Shown one piece after another: positions 1-5,596 of a DNA stretch of 5,643 nt; the first letter of the stretch is position 1, and the number at the start of each line of letters is the position of its first letter. Where the stretch lies: the NCBI GenBank assembly GCA_015661035.1, contig JACVJA010000120.1:1-5643 (forward strand), in the 5' to 3' direction. This stretch comes from Candidatus Calidifonticultor daggyaiensis (lineage in GTDB: Bacteria; Actinomycetota; Humimicrobiia; Humimicrobiales; Humimicrobiaceae). Made by a program: the position numbers and the translations under genes. Below the pieces are notes generated by a model, which had not been told where the DNA came from, searched no databases, and was given only the letters and a program-made list of their open reading frames with translations.

Positions 1-1
1 T

Positions 2-94
2 CTAAATAATTTTTTCATTTTCTATATTAGAATTTTTTTTATGATATATTTCATAAAAAATCTCAATATCTTTGTTAATTCTAAGATATGCCAT
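2..94 (-). pseudogene. Possible 5' fragment of an alpha/beta-hydrolase-like gene, stopped after 30 codons at the window edge
   Basis: An ATG at 92-94 lies 12 bases beyond the phaC stop codon on the same strand, which is operon-like spacing. It opens a 30-codon frame ending in TAG at 2-4. The translation contains IEIFYEIYHKK and ends NEKII. This is the pattern of an alpha/beta-hydrolase N-terminus: a strand, then a 'YE' strand, then a run into the hydrophobic strand that normally precedes the oxyanion HG motif. The stop falls just where that strand should continue. A run of six A (minus strand, about 11-16) lies just before the stop, so a one-base slip or sequencing error could explain the break. 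No Shine-Dalgarno sequence precedes the ATG. Alternatives are a chance frame in AT-rich DNA or a small real peptide. The remainder lies outside the window, so this is tentative. Confidence 0.25.
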
Positions 95-106
95 AAGGTT
101 ATATAA

Positions 107-1150
107 CTATTCTTCTTTTATCCATTTAGTTATCTCTTTCCACGTATGATTTTTTGCAAAACTACCAACCATCAGTCCTACATGACCTACATTATCATAA
201 ATTAAAGTTTTTTTATCTGTAGAACCAATCAGTTCTTCAGCTATTAAGCCAGAACTTAGTGGTACTATGTGATCATCACTGGAAAGAATATTTAAAAATT
301 TATTTTTATATTTCTTTAAATTTACTAATTCTCCATTTATGATTAATTCTTGATTTAATAACTTATTTTTTTTATAAAAATCTTCTATATAACGTATAGA
401 AAATTTCCCGGGAAATGGTATATTGTCTGATGTCCACAATTCCATTGCTTTATAAAAACGGACAAATTCCAAATCATCAAATCTTTCAATCAAAGTTCGA
501 ATAGCTGTTAGCCGATTTATAGGTTTTAAAGTAGAAAATACAATATACATAAATTCTGGTGGTATATTTCCAAATGTTTCTACTATTGTCTCTACTTTTA
601 TACCGGAGAAATCTACCCATTTTCTCAATATTCCAGCATTAGAAAAATCAATAGGACTTGCTAAATTAATTAAACTCCGAACGTTATTGGAGTACAATGA
701 AGCATAGATAAAGGACAACGTACCTCCTATGCAATATCCCATTATGTTTATATTTGGTTCCTTTAAAAGTTTTTTGGTTTCTTCTACAAAAATATTAAAT
801 ATTAAGCATAGATAATCTTCGAAAGTATAATATCTGCCAATTTGGTTAGGTTTCCCCCAATCAATCATAAAAACGTCAATATCATTAGATATTAAATATT
901 CAATAAAACTTCTATTTGGCAAAAGATCAAAAATATATGGTTTATTGATCAATGATGGAACGAGAAATAGATGATATTTGCTTTTACCTGGTATACTATT
1001 TTTGCTATAAAATAGCAATCTTGCAGGACCAACTTCTGATATTATTATATAAGGAGTAGGAGCTACATTAACTTTTCTAAAGTTTAAAACTTCTTCAATA
1101 AAATAATAGACAGAAGCTACGTTATCAAAAAAATTTTGTTTTTCTTCCAT
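107..1150 (-). CDS. phaC: Class III-type poly(3-hydroxyalkanoate) synthase, catalytic subunit PhaC
   Basis: This 347-residue cytoplasmic, granule-associated enzyme polymerises (R)-3-hydroxyacyl-CoA into polyester and releases CoA. The length fits class III PhaC (about 350-360 residues), not the much longer class I/II enzymes. Family landmarks seen are a 'VPSLINKPYIFDLLPNRS' segment at 64-81, 'IDWGKPN' at 96-102 followed by 'YTFEDYL', and the PHA synthase box G-Y-C-I-G-G at 138-143, with Cys140 as nucleophile. 'DDHIVP' at 292-297 gives Asp293 and 'VGHVG' gives His323. The Cys-to-Asp spacing of 153 equals that remembered for Allochromatium PhaC (149/302), and the Asp-to-His spacing is within one residue. 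The C-terminus has the usual 'TW..I..WI' ending. The ATG at 1148-1150 has an AAGGAG site six bases upstream. It lies 52 bases downstream of a PhaE/PhaR-like gene, as expected for a two-subunit synthase operon. The triad is complete, so it should be active. Monomer preference (probably short-chain) is inferred from class. Confidence 0.93.
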   Translation of the reverse strand: MEEKQNFFDNVASVYYFIEEVLNFRKVNVAPTPYIIISEVGPARLLFYSKNSIPGKSKYHLFLVPSLINKPYIFDLLPNRSFIEYLISNDIDVFMIDWGKPNQIGRYYTFEDYLCLIFNIFVEETKKLLKEPNINIMGYCIGGTLSFIYASLYSNNVRSLINLASPIDFSNAGILRKWVDFSGIKVETIVETFGNIPPEFMYIVFSTLKPINRLTAIRTLIERFDDLEFVRFYKAMELWTSDNIPFPGKFSIRYIEDFYKKNKLLNQELIINGELVNLKKYKNKFLNILSSDDHIVPLSSGLIAEELIGSTDKKTLIYDNVGHVGLMVGSFAKNHTWKEITKWIKEE

Positions 1151-1156
1151 GATATT

Positions 1157-1162
1157 CTCCTT
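1157..1162 (-). promoter_or_regulatory. Ribosome binding site of phaC
   Basis: The minus strand reads AAGGAG, then six bases, then ATG at 1150-1148. This is a near-ideal Shine-Dalgarno sequence and fixes the phaC start. It also shows that the organism uses Shine-Dalgarno initiation, which makes the missing sites of the phaE-like and sensor genes notable. Confidence 0.8.
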
Positions 1163-1202
1163 ATAGGTAAGCTAATATTTTATTTCTAATATTTTTTTAA
1201 AG

Positions 1203-1550
1203 CTAGGATTCAATATTATTTTTTTTTAATTTTTTATTTTCATTTTGTAATTTAATAAGATATAAATGTTGATTGATTTTTTCAGCTACATATGTAGTTT
1301 TCCAAATGTCTTCACTTTTAGGTATTCCTAAATTTTCTAAAGCAGAAGTTTTAAGTTGATTTAAGAAATTAAAAAGGCTAAAAAGATTGTTCCATAACTT
1401 TCCACTTGTTTGTATTATAATTTCGTTTTCATTTAGATAATCAAAGATCGAAATTAATGTTCTTTCTAATTTTATTAAATGTTCCTTAAATTTATCTTTT
1501 TCGTCTTTATTTTGTGTTGATAATAAATAATTTTTTTCAATTCTACTCAT
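1203..1550 (-). CDS. Small PhaE/PhaR-like PHA synthase accessory subunit
   Basis: This is a 115-residue, Lys/Asn-rich, soluble helical protein without signal peptide or membrane span. Residues 71-105 begin 'LENLGIPKSEDIW' and run into a charged heptad-like helix. This resembles the C-terminal signature of PhaE (class III) and PhaR (class IV): a short 'L-x-x-P-T/K-x-x-D/E-(V/I)' turn followed by an amphipathic coiled coil. These subunits bind PhaC and are needed for full activity. Position supports the call: it lies just upstream of a class III-type phaC on the same strand, with a 52-base gap and no obvious terminator. The protein is far shorter than typical bacterial PhaE (about 350 residues) and shorter than PhaR (about 200). 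Residues 17-65 form further helices of no recognised family. An in-frame TGA lies two codons upstream of the ATG at 1548-1550, so the start cannot be earlier; no good Shine-Dalgarno is present. The last residues are encoded across an A9 run. It could instead be a phasin-like granule protein. Confidence 0.6.
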   Translation of the reverse strand: MSRIEKNYLLSTQNKDEKDKFKEHLIKLERTLISIFDYLNENEIIIQTSGKLWNNLFSLFNFLNQLKTSALENLGIPKSEDIWKTTYVAEKINQHLYLIKLQNENKKLKKNNIES

Positions 1551-1650
1551 AGTTCATTACCATTAAATTTAAAAAATAAATTATGTAAATCAAAATATTG
1601 ATTTTTTGTATTTTTTTTTGATATTGATTGACAAAATTTTCATAATATCA
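1551..1650. promoter_or_regulatory. Divergent intergenic region between the PHA genes and the sensor-phosphatase
   Basis: Both flanking genes are read outward, so both promoters should lie here. On the plus strand TTGACA at 1628-1633 is an exact match to a sigma-70 -35 box, but no good -10 box follows at 16-18 bases. On the minus strand CATAAT at about 1584-1589 resembles a -10 box but has no clear -35 box. An eight-base perfect inverted repeat, TTGATATT (1618-1625) and AATATCAA (1644-1651), has an 18-base spacer. ATATTGATT occurs as a direct repeat at 1595-1603 and 1621-1629. In DNA this AT-rich such matches arise easily, so specific promoter or operator calls are weak. The regulatory role of the region as a whole rests on gene orientation. 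Confidence 0.4.
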
Positions 1651-4437
1651 ATGATGTTTATTGATTATTACATTATGATTTTTGGAATAACATACTTTTC
1701 AATATCTGCATCTATACTTGTTTTTTTTAATATTTTCATAATTTTATCATTTTTAAGTAAAAAAAGCAAAAAATTTTACACAAAAGTGTTGAATTATTTT
1801 TTTATTTTTTTTATTCCAACTAATATATCGTATTTAGCTACTACTATTTTTGTAAATCCTATATTTGCTTATTATAGGTGGCTTACTGTTCCATCGGTAT
1901 TTCTCTCTTATTCTATTTTGATTTTTTTTATTTTAATTTTTAAAGAAAAACAAAGTGGTTTGGTATATATGTTTAAAAAATATTTTTTCTTTTTTTTATT
2001 ATTTTTTTCTTTTGGAATTAGTTTTTTTTTCTACTACAAGAGTTTTAATCAAAAAGTGATTTATGTTTTTTCTGGTCATAATTATGAGCTTTTAGTACCA
2101 GATGTTAATAAAATTATTTTTTACTCATTAATAGGTATGTTAATTGTCATGTTAGTAAGTGTGTTATATAAAACATATCTATTTATATTAAGTTTAAAAA
2201 GTATAAAGTTTAATCGTTTAAACTTAGAGAAAGAATTAAGTGGAAAAGAAGTGTTTATGTGCATTTTGATAATATGGCTATTATTTTTAACTCAACTAAT
2301 TCCAACTATAACCAATATTTTGAGTGTTTATAAAATTATTGATAGAGGTTTTCATTATTTGATTTTCGTAATTGTAATTTTATTAGGATTTTTTTCTGTT
2401 TTTTTAATTTACATTAATGTAGAAAAAGAAGAAACTTCAGTACTTTTTAAAATTAATGGTATAAGTATAACTACTCTATTGTTGTTGACACAGTTAATTA
2501 CATATTTGATGTTAAGAGATATTGAGCTAAATTTTGTAAAAATTTACCAATTAAAATATGAAAATTTATTGAATAATTTTAATTTTGAATCATTAAAAAA
2601 CTTACAAAATTATGAAACACCTATCTTGATTCTTGATAGTCAACATAAAGAATTTTTATATATTGATGATAATTATCAAAATCTGGAATTTATTGAAAAT
2701 GTAAAAAATATTGAGAGGACAGAAAATAAAACATTTTTTTATCAAATTATGAATATTTTAGTTTTAAGGTTTACATTGTCAGATAATAAAGTAATTTATA
2801 CATCTTATTTTGTATTAAGGGAATTTTTGCATAATTATTCTTATAAAATTTTTTTCTTATTATTTTTTTTGAATACATTTGTTTTGGTATTTTTTCCTTT
2901 TTTTTATAAATCAGAAATTGTTAAATCTATAGAAGAACTAATCAATAAAATAGAAGTTATTCAGAAAACAAATAATTACAATTTGGCTGTAAAAAAGTTT
3001 TTTAATGATGAGTTTGGAGTTATTACAGATTTTTTTAATAAAATGGTGTTTGATTTAAAAATTTCATATGATCAATTAATTCAATATACAGAGGAACTAG
3101 AACTTAAGGTTCAGAAGAGAACTGAAGAACTTAATGAGCAAATTCAAATTGTTAAGAAGTTGAAAGAGCAACAAGAGGGAGATTATTTTTTATCTTCTTT
3201 ATTGACGAAGGGTTTGACTAAAAGAAACATCGATGATAAAATTAGTTTTAAAATTTTTTCTTATTTAAAACAGTCTAAAGAGTTCATATTTAGAAATAAA
3301 AAAGGGGAAATAGGTGGTGATAATATTATTTTGGATGAAATCTACGTTTACAATCAATTTTCAAGAAAAATCGAATTATATATTTTTGGAGCTGTTTCTG
3401 ATGCATTAGGATCTTCATTACAAGGAGCATTTGGTTCGATAGTATTTTCTGTTATAATATTTTCTTATTTAAAGAATTTAAAGAAACAAGTTTTAATAGA
3501 AAAAGAAGATAGCATTTTAAAAGAATGCTACTTTTTGCTTCAAAAAATCTTTTTGTCTTTTGATGGAAGTATGACTTGTAGTGCTATGTTATTTATTATA
3601 AATGATATTACAAAAGAAATGTATTATATAAATTGTGATTTTCCTAGTTTAATTATAATCAACTCTCTAAAAAAAGGAGAATTGATAAAAACTTTAAAAG
3701 ATGAAAAATTACCCTCTATTGGGAGAGAGCATAATATGAAACTAAAAATTAATAAATTGAATCTTGGTAAAAATGAAAAAATACTTATCTTCTCAGATGG
3801 TATCAATCATTTAGAACTTAACTTCGATGGTTACAACTATGATTTTTTTAATTTTTCGAAAAAATTTAATTTTGATTTTTTTGAAATAGTACAAAAGTTA
3901 GAAAATAAAATGTTTAAAGATGATATTTCTTTAGTTGTTATTGAAAATCAGGGATATCCCGTAGAAAGAAAAGTTTCTAATAATGTATTAGATATATTTT
4001 TTAGACTTTTAAGAAGCAAAAAAAATGAAATAACAAAAAATTTACTATCAAAAATTGAAAGTGTTGACTTTTTAAATGTTGATATTCTTATATGCTTTTC
4101 TTTGTATTATTATTTTTCAAAAAATTATAATACTGCAATAACTATAGTTGAATCAATAATAATGAATTATTATAAGAATCTCACAGATAAAGATTTCTTT
4201 TTATTAATAAATTTATATTATAAAATTTTTATAAAAATAAAAAACAATAAAGTTTTGAAAGTAAATTTTAATTTAGTGCTGGACTACTTTTTAAATAAAA
4301 TCCAAAATACGGAGTTAACAAAAAGTAAGATGGCATTTTCGAGAAGAATACTTAAAGGCATAGTTAAGTTAAGATCTTTAAGTAAACAGCAAAGAGAGAG
4401 ATTAAAAGAAAAGTTAGATGAATTATTAGTAATATAA
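1651..4437 (+). CDS. Multi-span membrane sensor with SpoIIE/PP2C-type serine/threonine phosphatase domain
   Basis: Numbering is from the ATG at 1651 (928 residues). Seven probable membrane helices (about 9-35, 45-68, 79-98, 109-129, 154-182, 200-225, 234-255) resemble the 7TM input region of some histidine kinases and spirochaetal phosphatases. Two further helices (269-288, 397-419) bracket an extracytoplasmic domain of about 108 residues. Then follow a HAMP-like linker (421-475), a charged coiled coil (470-510) and a SpoIIE/PP2C domain (about 510-767). Metal-site acidic residues are kept: Asp557 in GGDN, Asp584 in S-D-A-L-G-S-S-L-Q-G-A, Asp716 in F-S-D-G, and Asp757/758 in K-D-D-I-S. The enzyme should therefore be active, presumably on a phosphorylated anti-sigma-factor antagonist or similar protein; none is encoded nearby. 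Residues 768-928 form an extra helical, perhaps TPR-like, region. The start is uncertain: a longer frame opens at TTG 1606 (943 residues), and ATG 1654 and 1675 are also possible; none has a Shine-Dalgarno. It is divergent from the PHA genes, so a regulatory link is only inferred. Confidence 0.85.
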   Translation: MMFIDYYIMIFGITYFSISASILVFFNIFIILSFLSKKSKKFYTKVLNYFFIFFIPTNISYLATTIFVNPIFAYYRWLTVPSVFLSYSILIFFILIFKEKQSGLVYMFKKYFFFFLLFFSFGISFFFYYKSFNQKVIYVFSGHNYELLVPDVNKIIFYSLIGMLIVMLVSVLYKTYLFILSLKSIKFNRLNLEKELSGKEVFMCILIIWLLFLTQLIPTITNILSVYKIIDRGFHYLIFVIVILLGFFSVFLIYINVEKEETSVLFKINGISITTLLLLTQLITYLMLRDIELNFVKIYQLKYENLLNNFNFESLKNLQNYETPILILDSQHKEFLYIDDNYQNLEFIENVKNIERTENKTFFYQIMNILVLRFTLSDNKVIYTSYFVLREFLHNYSYKIFFLLFFLNTFVLVFFPFFYKSEIVKSIEELINKIEVIQKTNNYNLAVKKFFNDEFGVITDFFNKMVFDLKISYDQLIQYTEELELKVQKRTEELNEQIQIVKKLKEQQEGDYFLSSLLTKGLTKRNIDDKISFKIFSYLKQSKEFIFRNKKGEIGGDNIILDEIYVYNQFSRKIELYIFGAVSDALGSSLQGAFGSIVFSVIIFSYLKNLKKQVLIEKEDSILKECYFLLQKIFLSFDGSMTCSAMLFIINDITKEMYYINCDFPSLIIINSLKKGELIKTLKDEKLPSIGREHNMKLKINKLNLGKNEKILIFSDGINHLELNFDGYNYDFFNFSKKFNFDFFEIVQKLENKMFKDDISLVVIENQGYPVERKVSNNVLDIFFRLLRSKKNEITKNLLSKIESVDFLNVDILICFSLYYYFSKNYNTAITIVESIIMNYYKNLTDKDFFLLINLYYKIFIKIKNNKVLKVNFNLVLDYFLNKIQNTELTKSKMAFSRRILKGIVKLRSLSKQQRERLKEKLDELLVI

Positions 4438-4532
4438 TATTTTTATTTAGTGAATAAAAACTAAATATAACTTATTTACATTATTATTACGATATAAAAA
4501 AATGTATAAAAAAAGTCTTATGAGATTAAAAT

Positions 4533-4557
4533 TTAAGTGTTCTAAGTGAACACTTAA
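4533..4557. terminator. Bidirectional hairpin terminator between convergent genes
   Basis: A perfect 10-bp stem, TTAAGTGTTC paired with GAACACTTAA, encloses a five-base loop, TAAGT. It sits 95 bases after the sensor stop codon and 29 bases beyond the stop of the FabH-like gene on the opposite strand. A T-rich tract follows on both strands (ATTTATTT on plus, ATTTTAAT on minus), though neither is a clean U-run. Its four G-C pairs stand out against the surrounding DNA. The location between tail-to-tail genes favours a shared rho-independent terminator over an operator, although a symmetric protein site cannot be excluded. Confidence 0.6.
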
Positions 4558-4586
4558 TTTATTTACAAAAATTAGGGAATTTTGTT

Positions 4587-5585
4587 TTAATGTTGATATA
4601 TATAGACACACATTGACATGCCTCCACCAGAAGCACAGAATACAATTATGTCATTTTCTTGTAATGGATTCTTTTGAATATATGTATGAAATGCCATTGG
4701 TATACAAGCGCTTCCAGTATATCCATAATCACTCATAATTGTTGTTGTTTTTTCAAATGGTTCATTAAGTTTTTCCATGACTATTTTTATTGCGTTAATA
4801 TTTATTTGAGTAAATATGTAATGCTTAACGTTTTTTGTTGTTAAATTAGCTTCTTTTAATGCATCTAGGACTAAAGTGGGCCAATGATAAACATTATGTT
4901 CAGGACCAAATTTTTTTAAGAATCTTACTTTGTATATGGAATTGGGATCTTCTAAAATTTCTTTAGTTACTAATTTATATGTACCTCCAGCATAAATTCC
5001 CATATAATCATAAAATTCACCATTACCATAATATTTTGAACTTAGTCTTCCTAAATGCCCATTAACTGGTAAACCTTTTAAAACAAATGCTCCAGCTCCA
5101 TCAGCAAAAATTGATGCTGTTCTTTTATCTTTCCAATCGATGAATTTACTCATATTATAAGAACCAATTAGTAATACATGTTTTATATTTGGGTCTAAAA
5201 TAATATTCTTGGAAGCTACATCTAATCCTATCACAAATCCTGAGCAAGCAGAATTAATATCATAAAAACCTGCATTCTTGCAGTTTAAGAAATATTGTAC
5301 TTTAGAAGCAGAAGAAGGAGATAAATATTCTGGTGTATCAGTAGCTAATATAATTAAATCGATATCTTCTGGTTTTATATTTGCTGCATTCAAAGCATTT
5401 TTTGCTGCTTCTATAGCCATAGAAGCAGTTGTTTCCTCAGGATCAGCAAAATATCTTTGGTGAATTCCTATATTTTTTGAAACAAAATCATTAATTTTTT
5501 CACCTATTTTTTTTTCAATGTCAAAGTTAGTGAATTTATTTTTAGGTACATATATACCTGTTCCAATAATTTGTACTCTTTTCAA
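4587..5585 (-). CDS. 3-oxoacyl-ACP synthase III-like (FabH-like) thiolase-fold protein with altered active site
   Basis: This is a 332-residue cytoplasmic protein with full ketoacyl-ACP synthase III length. It starts with 'VQIIGTGIYVPKN' and has 'IGIHQRYFA' at 39-47, corresponding to the FabH 'TGI..R..A' region. The nucleophile motif N-S-A-C-S-G-F gives Cys114. 'SIFADGAGAFVL' (158-169) and the C-terminal glycine loop 'ASGGGMSM' (318-325) are also typical. The FabH catalytic His lies in H-Q-A-N, but here the segment reads T-Q-I-N (Thr259). The catalytic Asn in Y-G-N-T-S reads Y-G-Y-T-G (Tyr289). The 30-residue spacing is that of FabH, so the alignment is firm. I recall related proteins with the same T-Q and G-Y-T-G-S-A motifs, so this is probably a divergent subfamily and not decay. 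With Cys but no His or Asn, acyl loading or transfer is more likely than malonyl-decarboxylating condensation; the substrate is unknown. The TTG start is supported by GGAGGT six bases upstream. It is convergent with the sensor gene. Confidence 0.87.
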   Translation of the reverse strand: MKRVQIIGTGIYVPKNKFTNFDIEKKIGEKINDFVSKNIGIHQRYFADPEETTASMAIEAAKNALNAANIKPEDIDLIILATDTPEYLSPSSASKVQYFLNCKNAGFYDINSACSGFVIGLDVASKNIILDPNIKHVLLIGSYNMSKFIDWKDKRTASIFADGAGAFVLKGLPVNGHLGRLSSKYYGNGEFYDYMGIYAGGTYKLVTKEILEDPNSIYKVRFLKKFGPEHNVYHWPTLVLDALKEANLTTKNVKHYIFTQININAIKIVMEKLNEPFEKTTTIMSDYGYTGSACIPMAFHTYIQKNPLQENDIIVFCASGGGMSMCVYIYQH

Positions 5586-5590
5586 AATAA

Positions 5591-5596
5591 ACCTCC
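5591..5596 (-). promoter_or_regulatory. Strong ribosome binding site that sets a TTG start
   Basis: The minus strand reads GGAGGT beginning at 5596, with the TTG at 5585-5583 just downstream (six bases from the end of GGAGG, five from the T). No in-frame ATG lies near it, and the translation from TTG begins exactly at the conserved FabH N-terminal strand (K-R-V-Q-I-I-G-T-G). This identifies TTG as the true initiation codon. The promoter itself cannot be identified in the 47 bases left before the window edge. Confidence 0.8.

Noticed and set aside
1634..1656. A complete sigma-70 promoter starting from TTGACA at 1628-1633
   Set aside because: The nearest good -10-like hexamer, CATAAT (1641-1646), is only seven bases away, and sequences at 16-18 bases match poorly. 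The -35 match alone is not sufficient.
3624..3806. 60-codon open frame on the minus strand inside the sensor-phosphatase gene
   Set aside because: It lies wholly antisense to the conserved SpoIIE domain, has no ribosome binding site and shows no recognisable motif. It is a shadow frame.
1651..4437. Histidine kinase or guanylate cyclase as the output of the membrane sensor
   Set aside because: There is no H-box, N-box, G-box or cyclase motif. The C-terminal half instead has the ordered aspartates of SpoIIE/PP2C phosphatases.
4440..4460. Eight-bp hairpin TTTTTATT / AATAAAAA just after the sensor stop codon
   Set aside because: The stem is entirely A-T and no T-run follows it, so it would be unstable. 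In DNA of this composition such pairs are expected by chance. The GC-containing hairpin at 4533-4557 is a better terminator.
5278..5463. 61-codon open frame on the plus strand inside the FabH-like gene
   Set aside because: It is antisense to the conserved N-terminal half of the thiolase-fold protein. Its Ala/Ser-rich composition is the complement of the real coding frame, and no initiation signal is present.
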